This document shows, piece after piece, positions 17,938-25,866 of a stretch of DNA of 64,000 nt. The translations under genes were made by a program, and so were the position numbers. The stretch lies in contig PHCX01000006.1 in the NCBI GenBank assembly GCA_002842435.1, positions 124,001 through 188,000 on the forward strand, written 5' to 3'. Position 1 is the stretch's first letter; each line of letters opens with the position of its first letter. A model generated the notes under the pieces. The model did not search any database and was not told where the DNA came from. It worked only from the letters and a program-made list of their open reading frames with translations. This DNA comes from Betaproteobacteria bacterium HGW-Betaproteobacteria-1. Lineage in GTDB: Bacteria; Pseudomonadota; Gammaproteobacteria; Burkholderiales; Methylophilaceae.

Positions 17938-18713
17938 GTAGAGCTTCCTTCGTGTTCCTGATGGGTTTTCGGGTGCGGGATAAAGGGTACGCGCTTGAGC
18001 CAGAGCCTCAGGGCCTGCCAGTAGATGGCGGCGATGACCTTGATGGTCATGAACGGATAGCCGAACAGCGTGCGGTTCAATGCTGCCGGGCTGATTTCAT
18101 GCCTTTGCAGCTTTAGCGTCGCATCAAATACCTTGCTCTCGGCCTTCTGCAGGTTGCGCATGTGAACGTTGAGCTGCTGCTCAGGATTGGAAAATGCCCA
18201 GTCGTATTCGATATCCATCGGCATGAACGGCGAGATATGAAAATCCTTGCGCATGTGGAAACGATGGTGGTTCACATCGCTGCTCGTGGCAGTGCAATCC
18301 AGCACATAGCGGTGACGCTCGTTCCACGGTGTGTTGTTGATCTCGGCGACGATGGCCTGCAGGGTACGGTTGTCTGCTTCAAAGCAGTAGTAGAAGGTCA
18401 CCGGATTGAAGCAGTAGCCGAAATAGCGCAGGTTGGTCAGCATGCGAATGGCACCGGCCACCGCACGGCCGGTTTTTTGCTCGACCAGATGGCTGACGGA
18501 TTGCCGGAGCGGCGTTTGCGAGTCGCCCAGATAGTCGGCACGTCTGAACCATGCCAGATTGCGTCGTCCATATGACCAGAACTTGCTGCCGGTAAAGACT
18601 TGCGGCAGCTCGTCCAGATCGAGATACATCATGAACGTCCGGTAGCGGAATGCGTGGCCGACCGGTACGAAGCGGCGATGGCGTACCCAGCCGCTATAGA
18701 TAGCGCTATGCAT
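17934..18713 (-). CDS. DUF1365 family protein
   Basis: 259 aa. Features of the family: [17 protein letters not shown] and [11 protein letters not shown] at the N-terminus, [17 protein letters not shown] near 115, and [17 protein letters not shown] near 170. DUF1365 (COG3496) proteins nearly always lie beside a COG2907 flavoprotein and a CFA-like methyltransferase, as here; this set is linked to light- or singlet-oxygen-induced modification of unsaturated fatty acids. The biochemical role of DUF1365 is not established. It overlaps its neighbours by 8 bp and 4 bp. Confidence 0.9.
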   Translation of the reverse strand: MHSAIYSGWVRHRRFVPVGHAFRYRTFMMYLDLDELPQVFTGSKFWSYGRRNLAWFRRADYLGDSQTPLRQSVSHLVEQKTGRAVAGAIRMLTNLRYFGYCFNPVTFYYCFEADNRTLQAIVAEINNTPWNERHRYVLDCTATSSDVNHHRFHMRKDFHISPFMPMDIEYDWAFSNPEQQLNVHMRNLQKAESKVFDATLKLQRHEISPAALNRTLFGYPFMTIKVIAAIYWQALRLWLKRVPFIPHPKTHQEHEGSST

Positions 18714-19956
18714 CAGCGTTGGCCTTGCGGAAATGTTCCAGCGCAGTCAGCGCGCTGACGACACCATCCTCGTGAAAGCCGTTGCGCCAGTAGGCGCCAC
18801 AATAGGCGGTACGGTTGACGCCGCTGATCTCGGCATGTCTGGCCTGCGCTCTGGTGCCGGCCGTCGTGTAGACCGGATGATGGTAGGTCAGGCGCTTGAT
18901 GACATGGGCCGGATTGATGCCGCGTGTGTGATTCAGTGTCACCAGCAGCGGGTCTGGCGAATCAAGCCCTTGCAGGATGTTCATGTTGTAGGTGACGGCG
19001 ACGCGGTCGATCGGCTCTGCCGTCACGTGGTAGTTCCAGGCCGCCCAGGCCAGTTTGCGCCTGGGCAGCAGATTGCGGTCGGTATGCAGATAGACACTGT
19101 TTTCCTGGTAGGGAATTGCACCTAGGACTTCGCGTTCAGCTGCGCTCGGGTCCTGCAGCATGGCCAGTGCCTGGTCACTATGGCAGGCGAAGAAGACCCA
19201 ATCGAAAGTCTCTTCCGGTCCGTTCAACGGTTTGACGCGTACCGAGCGCTTCAGGCGCCGGACATGTTCGACCGGGGTGTCGAGGCGGATGCGCTCCCTG
19301 AATGAGGCAGTCAGTGCCTCTACATAGCGGGCAGAGCCGCCCTGGATCACACGCCATTGCGGCCGGTCGTTGACCGTGAGCATGCCGTGATGATGAAAGA
19401 AGCGCACGAAGAAGCGGGCAGGGAAGTCCAGCATCTGTCGCGCTTCGGTCGACCAGATGGCAGAGCCCATGGGGATGATGTAGTAATCGATGAAGTGCTG
19501 GCTGTATTTGTTCTGGGCCAGATAATCGCCGAGACGGATTTCCGGGCCTTTGGCCAGCAGTTCCAGCGACGATTTATTGAAGCGCATGATCTCGCCTATC
19601 ATGCGGTAGAAAGATGGCTTGAACAGGTTGCGCCGTTGCGCGAACAGCGTGTTGAGGCTGGTGCCGTTGTATTCGAAGCCGGTTTTTTCGCAATGCACGC
19701 TAAAACTCATGTCGCTGGCCTGCCAGCCGACGCCGAGTTCGTTCAGCAGTGCAATGAAATTGGGATAGGTCCTGTCGTTGAAGACGATGAAACCGGTATC
19801 GACCGAATACCGGCGGCCCTTGTGTTTGATGTCATGTGTGTGGGTATGGCCACCGATATGGCTGCCAGCTTCAAACACGGTGATGTCGTGATGCTTGTGC
19901 AGGTGATGGGCCAGGGTATTGCCGGCAATGCCGCTGCCGATGATGGCAATCTTCAT
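18706..19956 (-). CDS. COG2907-type FAD-dependent oxidoreductase (amine-oxidase fold)
   Basis: 416 aa from the ATG at 19956, which overlaps the desaturase stop by 4 bp; a longer frame is rejected. The dinucleotide motif [19 protein letters not shown] opens the protein, followed by [16 protein letters not shown] and [15 protein letters not shown]. Such proteins resemble amine oxidases/phytoene desaturases but act, by gene context, on membrane lipid chains. In alphaproteobacteria, genes of comparable clusters desaturate or oxygenate methylated fatty acids on the way to furan fatty acids (Ufa proteins). That role here is inference from neighbours. Confidence 0.88.
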   Translation of the reverse strand: MKIAIIGSGIAGNTLAHHLHKHHDITVFEAGSHIGGHTHTHDIKHKGRRYSVDTGFIVFNDRTYPNFIALLNELGVGWQASDMSFSVHCEKTGFEYNGTSLNTLFAQRRNLFKPSFYRMIGEIMRFNKSSLELLAKGPEIRLGDYLAQNKYSQHFIDYYIIPMGSAIWSTEARQMLDFPARFFVRFFHHHGMLTVNDRPQWRVIQGGSARYVEALTASFRERIRLDTPVEHVRRLKRSVRVKPLNGPEETFDWVFFACHSDQALAMLQDPSAAEREVLGAIPYQENSVYLHTDRNLLPRRKLAWAAWNYHVTAEPIDRVAVTYNMNILQGLDSPDPLLVTLNHTRGINPAHVIKRLTYHHPVYTTAGTRAQARHAEISGVNRTAYCGAYWRNGFHEDGVVSALTALEHFRKANADA

Positions 19957-20894
19957 GAATTCACCTGTTCGCTGATGCGGCGTGCTTCGCGCATGTTCGG
20001 CGGGATGTCCTTCATGTCCCAGATAAGGCCGCAGGCCGCCAGCAGTTTGAGTCCGTACCAGGTCGGGTCGATTTCCCACCAGTAAAAGCCCTGTCTGGCC
20101 GAGCCTGGATAGTGATGATGGTTGTTGTGCCAGCCTTCACCTAGCGTCAGCAGGGCGAGCAGTGGATTATTACGGCTCTGGTCGCGTGTTTCATAGCGGC
20201 GGCTGCCCCAGGTATGGGCGAGGGAATTGACGCTGAAGGTAGCGTGATAGAGCACGACGGTTGAAATGACGAAGCCCCAGACCAGCAGTTGCCAGCCATC
20301 GGTGCCGAGCTGCGGTGCGGCATAAGCCAGCCACTCGCCCAGTCCGAAGATGGCCAGCGCGAAGAAGATGGGCACGACGACATCGAAACGATCGAGAAAG
20401 CGCAACTCCGGATATTGTGCCAGTTCCTTGACGCGCTCATTGCGCGTGGCGAAATGAGCGTCGGACAGGAACCAGCCCATATGACTCCAGAAAATGCCGT
20501 GCTGCACCGGCGAGTGGGCATCCTCAGCCTGCTCGGACGTGGCGTGGTGATGGCGGTGCTGCGAAGCCCACCACAGCGGGCCGCGCTGTACCGCCGTGCT
20601 GCCGGCGACGGCAAACAGGAATTGCAGCAGACGCGAGGTACGGAAAGCCTTGTGCGAGAAATAGCGGTGGTAGAAACCGGTGATGGCGAACATGCGCAGC
20701 ACGTAGAGCAGGATTGCGAACAGCACAGCGAATGGGCTCCAGCCTACCCAGATGACCGTGAAGCAGGCCATGTGCAGTGCGATGAAGGGCATGGCTCGCA
20801 GCCAGTCGATCCGGTGTTCATCGGCCGCACCGTTCCCCGGCACAATGCCGCTGTCCAGCCAGCGCAGCAGTCTTAAACGCAAGGGTTGACTCAT
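19953..20894 (-). CDS. Acyl-CoA/acyl-lipid fatty acid desaturase
   Basis: 313 aa from the ATG at 20894, which overlaps the lipocalin stop (ATGA); an ATG 15 bases upstream is possible. The three histidine boxes are present: HRYFSH, HRHHH (in WWASQHRHHHATSE) and HNNHHH, along with about four membrane helices. This is the membrane di-iron delta-9-type desaturase family (OLE1-like) that introduces a double bond into a saturated acyl chain using O2. It would supply the unsaturated substrate for the CFA-type methyltransferases of the same operon. Confidence 0.93.
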   Translation of the reverse strand: MSQPLRLRLLRWLDSGIVPGNGAADEHRIDWLRAMPFIALHMACFTVIWVGWSPFAVLFAILLYVLRMFAITGFYHRYFSHKAFRTSRLLQFLFAVAGSTAVQRGPLWWASQHRHHHATSEQAEDAHSPVQHGIFWSHMGWFLSDAHFATRNERVKELAQYPELRFLDRFDVVVPIFFALAIFGLGEWLAYAAPQLGTDGWQLLVWGFVISTVVLYHATFSVNSLAHTWGSRRYETRDQSRNNPLLALLTLGEGWHNNHHHYPGSARQGFYWWEIDPTWYGLKLLAACGLIWDMKDIPPNMREARRISEQVNS

Positions 20895-21433
20895 GAAGCC
20901 TGCTCCCATTGCTGCGGTACCTTGCGTAATTTTTTCAGGTCGTAACCCAGGCTTTCAACGAAGGTTGTCAGTTCCTTGTAATGCTCGTCGCTGATGGTCG
21001 GCGTGCGCGCCATGATCCAGACATAGTCGCGCGCATTACGGGCGATGACGGTGCTGGAGTAGTCCGGTGCCAGCCAGGCGATGCGGAAATCGGCCTTGAT
21101 CGGCCAGATGAACTGCATGCCCCATAGCGCATTGCCGCTGTTCTCGACGACGAAGCCGCGCGGGTTGTACTCTTTCTTCGGCCCGTCAAAACCGCCCTTG
21201 CGGAAGGTGAAAGTGGTGTCTATGGTGCCGTCCTCGTCCAGCCGGTAGGATTCGATGGCGTTATAGGCCTGGGTTTCGATGGCTGTCGGGATGCAGGCGA
21301 TGACATACCAGTCGCCCATGAATCGGGGCAGATCGACTTGCGGAACGGTGGCTACCGGCGGCAGGCCGTGGCTGGCGCAACCGCCGAGCAGTGCGCAAAG
21401 ACTGATCAAGGTGCTGTTCAGGAGTTTTTTCAT
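20891..21433 (-). CDS. blc: Outer-membrane lipocalin (Blc family)
   Basis: 180 aa. The lipoprotein signal ends in LLGGCASHG. The lipocalin start motif LPRFMGDWYVIACIP is followed by YNAIESYRLDEDGTIDTTFTF, the Blc-type YSSTVIARNARDYVWIMART, and a helical C-terminus. Blc binds lysophospholipids or fatty acids at the outer membrane and is induced under membrane stress; lipocalin genes recur in CarH/LitR-linked light regulons. It follows the DUF6134 gene by 61 bp. Confidence 0.93.
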   Translation of the reverse strand: MKKLLNSTLISLCALLGGCASHGLPPVATVPQVDLPRFMGDWYVIACIPTAIETQAYNAIESYRLDEDGTIDTTFTFRKGGFDGPKKEYNPRGFVVENSGNALWGMQFIWPIKADFRIAWLAPDYSSTVIARNARDYVWIMARTPTISDEHYKELTTFVESLGYDLKKLRKVPQQWEQAS

Positions 21434-21473
21434 GGTTGCTGTGGTTTCTTCAATTGAATTGGTTTCAATGCGA

Positions 21474-21507
21474 TTTGCATCAACGTAATTTGCATCAACG
21501 TAATTTG
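21474..21507. repeat. Tandem repeat of a 15-bp unit over the end of the DUF6134 gene
   Basis: The unit TTTGCATCAACGTAA occurs twice in a row (21474-21488, 21489-21503) and is followed by TTTG. The gene's stop codon (21495-21497) lies in the second unit. It looks like a simple slippage duplication. Confidence 0.7.
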
Positions 21508-22124
21508 TAGGAAATCAGATAGCCTTCAGGCGTGGTCGATTCGAGCGCCAGCCATTCCTGTTTATCCGAATACCAGAGATCGATCTTCATCTTCGGTGCG
21601 GTTAGCCGGTAGCGTTCTGCCGTGACCGGTTGGCCGCGAACCTCGATGGTTTCCCGGCCGATACGGCGGATGTCGACATCCAGCCACTCACCGGTCTGCG
21701 GATTAAGCAGCTTGTCCTGCTGCAGCATCTTCGGGTTCCAGTAGGCGAAAGTCATGGCGCAATCGGGTAATGCGAGTTGCCCCTTGGGGCCTTCCACCTT
21801 GAAACTGCCGCTCTGCTGCCGGCCGACGACCAGTGAAACATCACGATTTTCCTCGGTGCGGGCCTCCAGTTTTTGCAGGCAGTCGTTCTGCCAGACTTCG
21901 CTGGCGCGATGCTGGTACTGATAGGCATTGATGAAAAGTATCTTGACCTGAAAATCGGCTTCGCTGGTGAGGGTGATTGCATTGTCCGATTCGGTGATGG
22001 CGAACCGGTGATGACCGATCTCCTTACCATCCAGATAGGCGGTGAATGGCCATTCGCTGGCGCTTGCCAGTGAGCTGGTCAGTGACAAGCCAAACAGTGC
22101 GAGCAGTTGCAACGCGGGCTTCAT
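21495..22124 (-). CDS. DUF6134-like secreted protein
   Basis: 209 aa from the ATG at 22124, which overlaps the DUF1295 stop by 4 bp; a longer frame upstream is discarded because it has no signal peptide. The signal peptide ends near SSLASASEW (about 23). The rest is beta-rich (FTAYLDGKEIGHHRF and ERYRLTAPKMKIDLWYSDK) with two cysteines near QNDCLQ and LPDCAM. It is periplasmic, of unknown function, and is regularly found in such lipid operons. Confidence 0.8.
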   Translation of the reverse strand: MKPALQLLALFGLSLTSSLASASEWPFTAYLDGKEIGHHRFAITESDNAITLTSEADFQVKILFINAYQYQHRASEVWQNDCLQKLEARTEENRDVSLVVGRQQSGSFKVEGPKGQLALPDCAMTFAYWNPKMLQQDKLLNPQTGEWLDVDIRRIGRETIEVRGQPVTAERYRLTAPKMKIDLWYSDKQEWLALESTTPEGYLISYKLR

Positions 22125-22906
22125 GATGACTGCTCCAACTTGGGCTTGCCGGGGAAGAACGCGTTGGTGCGCCTGATGTAGTCGGCATAATCCGGACGGC
22201 GTGCACCGATATCCTTTTCCAGCAGCGCTACACCGCTGACTTTCAGCAACAGCAGAGTCATCAGCAGCGGCCCGACGATGCTCCACCAGGCGCCGGCAGC
22301 CAGTGCGATCAGGTAGAAACCCCACCAGATGCAGAATTCACCGAAGTAGTTGGGGTGACGGCTGTAACGCCAGAGCCCGCTATCCAGTACTTTGTGACGA
22401 TTCTCCGCTTTCGCCTTGAATCTGCTCAGTTGCCAGTCGCCGACGGTCTGCCAGGCGAAACCAAGCAGGAACAGCACAAGGCCGATGCCATCGAGCCAGT
22501 TCAGGTCCTTGGGAGAGTTGGCGGCGCCCAGCAATGGCAGCGATACGATCCAGGCCAATACGACCTGCAGCCCGAACACGATATAGAGGCTTTTCAACCA
22601 GAAGTGTGGCTCGTTATTGCGGCGTATGGTCTGGTAGCGATGGTCTTCATGGCCACCGCGATTGCGCCAGGCAAGATAAAAAGTAAGTCTGAATGACCAA
22701 ATAAACAACAATGAAATCAACAGTAAATCTCTAAAAGTTAAACCGTTTTCATGGAAAATGTAGACACAGCCGGCGAGCAGGATGAACAGGCTCCAGAGGC
22801 TGTCGACCAGCGTGACGTTGCGCTTGATGACGCTGACGACCCAGCCCATGACGCCGAGAGCGAGCATGAGGCCAAGCGCGTCGAGATAGAGATTCAGGTC
22901 AAACAT
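22121..22906 (-). CDS. DUF1295 integral membrane protein (steroid 5-alpha-reductase-like)
   Basis: 261 aa from the ATG at 22906, just inside the end of the DUF2878 gene (8-bp overlap). About seven membrane helices; the C-terminal part has GLWRYSRHPNYFGEFCIWWGFYL and YIRRTNAFFPG, the signature of the DUF1295/isoprenylcysteine-methyltransferase-like group. Family members reduce or methylate lipid-like substrates at the membrane; the substrate is unknown. An AT-rich patch lies at about 22675-22740. Confidence 0.9.
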   Translation of the reverse strand: MFDLNLYLDALGLMLALGVMGWVVSVIKRNVTLVDSLWSLFILLAGCVYIFHENGLTFRDLLLISLLFIWSFRLTFYLAWRNRGGHEDHRYQTIRRNNEPHFWLKSLYIVFGLQVVLAWIVSLPLLGAANSPKDLNWLDGIGLVLFLLGFAWQTVGDWQLSRFKAKAENRHKVLDSGLWRYSRHPNYFGEFCIWWGFYLIALAAGAWWSIVGPLLMTLLLLKVSGVALLEKDIGARRPDYADYIRRTNAFFPGKPKLEQSS

Positions 22907-23456
22907 GTTGTATCCCAGTGATGTTCTGTTCGGCTTTTTGTCGAGCAAAGCCGTCGAATGTCGCGGCTAGTCTGAGCATGGCAGGCATCATCAGACCCCA
23001 GAACACGGCGAGGACGATCAGGATGTTGGCTTGGGAGATCAGCTGCATCGCACCCAGCTTCTGACCAGCCAGATAGGCAAGCGGCCCGCCCGACAGACCA
23101 AACATCATGGCCAGCATGTGTCTGGAACGCATCCAGCGCAGGCTGATATTGAGCGTGGTGGCAAACAGCAACCACAGGCAGAGCATCCACAACGGCAGTA
23201 GCCATGCAGGCCACGCGTGCGACGGATATTGGATCCAGCCCAGGCTGAGTAGAAACTGGTCGAAAATACTGCCGCAGATGCCGATGATGGCGATCAGGGT
23301 CAGCTCCATATGCCAATGATCAGCCTGACGCAGATGCAGGCTGATGATGGCCAGCGCTAATAAAGGCCCGAGCCAGGGCAGGGCATGGGCGGCGCCCAGC
23401 ACGCAGGCAAACCAGCCGATCTGAAAACCGATCACGTTCCTGAGAGTGTTGTGCAT
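22899..23456 (-). CDS. DUF2878 membrane protein
   Basis: 185 aa from the ATG at 23456 (5 bases after the preceding methyltransferase stop); a longer frame reaching into that gene is rejected. It has about five or six hydrophobic helices, with LSLGWIQYPSHAWPAWLLPL and GLSGGPLAYLAGQKLGAM as family-like pieces. DUF2878 proteins have no known activity; their genes sit with COG2907, DUF1365 and CFA-like genes, as here. Confidence 0.85.
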   Translation of the reverse strand: MHNTLRNVIGFQIGWFACVLGAAHALPWLGPLLALAIISLHLRQADHWHMELTLIAIIGICGSIFDQFLLSLGWIQYPSHAWPAWLLPLWMLCLWLLFATTLNISLRWMRSRHMLAMMFGLSGGPLAYLAGQKLGAMQLISQANILIVLAVFWGLMMPAMLRLAATFDGFARQKAEQNITGIQHV

Positions 23457-23461
23457 GGATT

Positions 23462-24508
23462 TCAGGCTACCGGTCGCTGGAACAGGTAGTGACTGACCCA
23501 CCATTCCTGGCCGTCCTTGTAGCCGAACAGTTCGGCGCAGGACATGAAGAAGATGCGCCAGCGCATGCGCCACATATCGGCGGCATCAGCACCATAGGTC
23601 TTTTCGAGGATGGGCTGAATCTCGGCGGCCTTGGCATCCATGTTCTGCAGCCAGGCGTTGGCCGTCTTTTCGTAATGCGTGCCATCCCAGCGCCACATGT
23701 CGAGCAGCTTCAGCTTTTCCTGAAAGCGCAAGGGCAGGTCGTCGCTCGGCATCATGCCGCCGGAGAAGAAGAACTGGCTCATCCAGTCGTCATCGTCCTC
23801 CACGACGAAGGCATAGGGCGTCAGGCGATGCACGAAGATGTGCTTGAAGAATTTGCCGCCCGGCACCAGCCAGTCATGCACCTTGCCGTACAGCACCTGA
23901 TAGTTGCGCATGTGCTCAAACATCTCGACCGAAACGATGCGGTCGTATTGTTTTGTAGCCTCGAAGCGGTTCATGTCGCAGGTGATGACTTCGATATTGG
24001 CGAGGCCCTGCACGCTAGCCTGTTGCAGGATGTACTCACGTTGCGAGCTGGAGTTGGAAACGGCGGTGATTCTGCTTTGCGGATAACAGCTTGCCATCCA
24101 CAGCGTGAGGGACCCCCAGCCGCAGCCAAGTTCCAAAATCTGTTGGCCGTTCTGCAGGTCTGCATGCTCACAGGTAAGCCGCAAGGCAAGCGCTTCCGCC
24201 TCTTCCAGCGTACGTGTGCTGTTGTTCCAGTAGCACGAGCTGTATTTGCGGTGCTGACCCAGGCAGTGACGGAAGAAGTCGGCCGGCACTTCGTAATGCT
24301 GCTCGTTGGCAAGTTCCGGCACCAATGCAATCGGCGCCTGACGCATGGCGGCGATGAAGCCGGATTCGATTTCGGCGCTGGTCTCACAGTCGCTTGCTGC
24401 GATTTCCTTCAGGCGTTTTTCCAGCAGGCGGCGGATGCCGGCCCGTAACGCGTAATCCGGCACCAGGCCTCGCTCAGCCCAGTTGATTGCCAAACTTGTC
24501 ACTTGCAT
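23462..24508 (-). CDS. CFA-like SAM-dependent methyltransferase (UfaM-like)
   Basis: 348 aa. The SAM site is ILELGCGWGSLTLWMA at about 125-140, followed by VSNSSSQREYI, VSVEMFEHMRNYQVLYGKV and the C-terminal RWRIFFMSCAELFGYKDGQEW. It is shorter than CFA synthase and lacks its N-terminal lipid-binding domain, matching the branch named UfaM in studies of light-induced genes and furan fatty acid synthesis, where the methylase acts on a cis-monounsaturated acyl chain. The reaction here is inferred. It directly follows the CarH-like gene (21-bp gap). Confidence 0.88.
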   Translation of the reverse strand: MQVTSLAINWAERGLVPDYALRAGIRRLLEKRLKEIAASDCETSAEIESGFIAAMRQAPIALVPELANEQHYEVPADFFRHCLGQHRKYSSCYWNNSTRTLEEAEALALRLTCEHADLQNGQQILELGCGWGSLTLWMASCYPQSRITAVSNSSSQREYILQQASVQGLANIEVITCDMNRFEATKQYDRIVSVEMFEHMRNYQVLYGKVHDWLVPGGKFFKHIFVHRLTPYAFVVEDDDDWMSQFFFSGGMMPSDDLPLRFQEKLKLLDMWRWDGTHYEKTANAWLQNMDAKAAEIQPILEKTYGADAADMWRMRWRIFFMSCAELFGYKDGQEWWVSHYLFQRPVA

Positions 24509-24529
24509 GTTGATTCCGCCATGTATGAG

Positions 24530-25459
24530 TTATGCGTTCTGTTCGATCTGGCCAGCTGGCGCGATGCTTTCGGCAATCAGACGGAAGCTGAGGTCGAAAT
24601 CCGTACCCAGCGCCTTGGCACCGGCTTTTTCGATCGTGTTCTTGTACATCAGCGAGCCCAGGCCGCCGACGAATACCGGAACCTGTGTGCTCTGCACCAG
24701 GCTGGCAAGTTCCTGTTCAAAGGTCTCGAGGTCGCTGATGATGGAGGCAGATAGCACGATGCCGCTGGCAGCTGACTGTTCCACTGCGCGTGGCAGTTCG
24801 GATAACGGGATATCTGCACCTAGCAGGATGCAGCGATAGCCATGGTCATAGGCACTCAGGGCAAATAGCAGCAGGCCGATCTCGTGACGCTCGCCGGGAA
24901 TGCAGGCGGTGACGAAGGCGGGTGCGTTGTCCAGCCGCTTTTTGTGATGGAAGCGGGCGCCCAACTTGTTGCGCAGGTAGACGCCGAAGAAATGTTCCTC
25001 GGCCACCGTGCCATCACCGGATTCCCAGCGCTGTCCGAGTTTTTCCAGCATCGGCAGCAGCAGTTTCTTCGTCACGGTTTCGATCGGGTAAAGCGACATC
25101 GCCTCGCTGTAGGCGCTTTCCACCACTGACTCATCGAATTTGCCGATCGCCTTGATCATGCGGTCGATCATGCGCTGCCAGAACAGCTGTTCGTGCGTCA
25201 CGGCACTGTTGTTATCCTCGGCGATGGCGGCGTAAGTGATGCGGCTGATGGGAATGCCTCGATCCAGCAGCTCAACGACGCGGCTCAGCATCGAAATGTG
25301 CTCTTTGGTATACAAACGATGCCCCTTGGGCGTGCGTACCGGCTCTATCAGGTGATAGCGTCGCTCCCAGGTCCTCAATGTGATCGGATTGATGCCGGTG
25401 AGTGCGGATACAGTACGTATCGGATAGGCGTCTTTGTATTTGGTCACAGAATCATTCAT
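24530..25459 (-). CDS. carH: MerR-family B12-binding transcriptional regulator (CarH/LitR photoreceptor type)
   Basis: 309 aa. The MerR winged-helix (about 12-80) has YPIRTVSALTGINPITLRTW and RRYHLIEPVRTPKGHRLY. The helical bundle carries W-x9-EH (in RWESGDGTVAEEHFF, about 140-155), the motif that cradles adenosylcobalamin in CarH. The cobalamin-binding Rossmann domain has the ExH motif in IPGERHEIGLLL and later LGADIPLSEL and VFVGGLGS. CarH tetramers repress in the dark and are released when light breaks the Co-C bond. It is the first gene of the lipid operon and thus probably its own and the operon's light-responsive repressor. The His next to the Trp in Thermus CarH is Glu here, so the photolysed state may differ. 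Confidence 0.9.
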   Translation of the reverse strand: MNDSVTKYKDAYPIRTVSALTGINPITLRTWERRYHLIEPVRTPKGHRLYTKEHISMLSRVVELLDRGIPISRITYAAIAEDNNSAVTHEQLFWQRMIDRMIKAIGKFDESVVESAYSEAMSLYPIETVTKKLLLPMLEKLGQRWESGDGTVAEEHFFGVYLRNKLGARFHHKKRLDNAPAFVTACIPGERHEIGLLLFALSAYDHGYRCILLGADIPLSELPRAVEQSAASGIVLSASIISDLETFEQELASLVQSTQVPVFVGGLGSLMYKNTIEKAGAKALGTDFDLSFRLIAESIAPAGQIEQNA

Positions 25460-25866
25460 CTTTATTTCCCCTGAAAACGGTGCCGGTATCTGGCATCCCG
25501 ATCATTGCTTGTGGAGTTGATTTCAATTGTTACGCATTACGATGCAAAATCTATTCAATAGTTCTGAATATTGCAATATTTATTTGATTAATAATGATTT
25601 TTGTATAGATAAATACTTATTCAAATATTATTCAGATAAATATTAGGCAATATTCTGTTCATGATTTTCCTGTGTTGCGGCAATGGTTTGCGAGAAACGA
25701 AGGGGCGTATTTGAGGTTTGCCATCAATTTGAAAATTGATGCAGTCCGTATATGTTTTCTGCAGAATGACCATTTTGAAAACGTCGTCATTCGTTTTGCC
25801 TACATTTTGAATATACTAGGCGGTATACTTCATCATTCATTGTCTGAACTGAAAGCCCTGACTGCC
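25460..25866. promoter_or_regulatory. Intergenic control region between carH and the PQQ-dehydrogenase gene, with candidate operators
   Basis: 407 bp without a gene, unusually AT-rich at 25535-25665. A dyad GTAT-6 bp-ATAC lies at 25603-25616 on the carH side, and TATAC-6 bp-GTATA at 25812-25827, 39 bases before the PQQ gene. MerR-type regulators bind such dyads; these are candidates for the CarH-like protein but neither is a proven consensus. GGGGAAATAAAG before the ATG at 25459 is the carH ribosome-binding site. Confidence 0.45.

Noticed and set aside
25672-25866. Longer start for the quinoprotein gene
   Set aside because: The extension has no signal sequence character, whereas the ATG at 25867 begins a lipoprotein signal.
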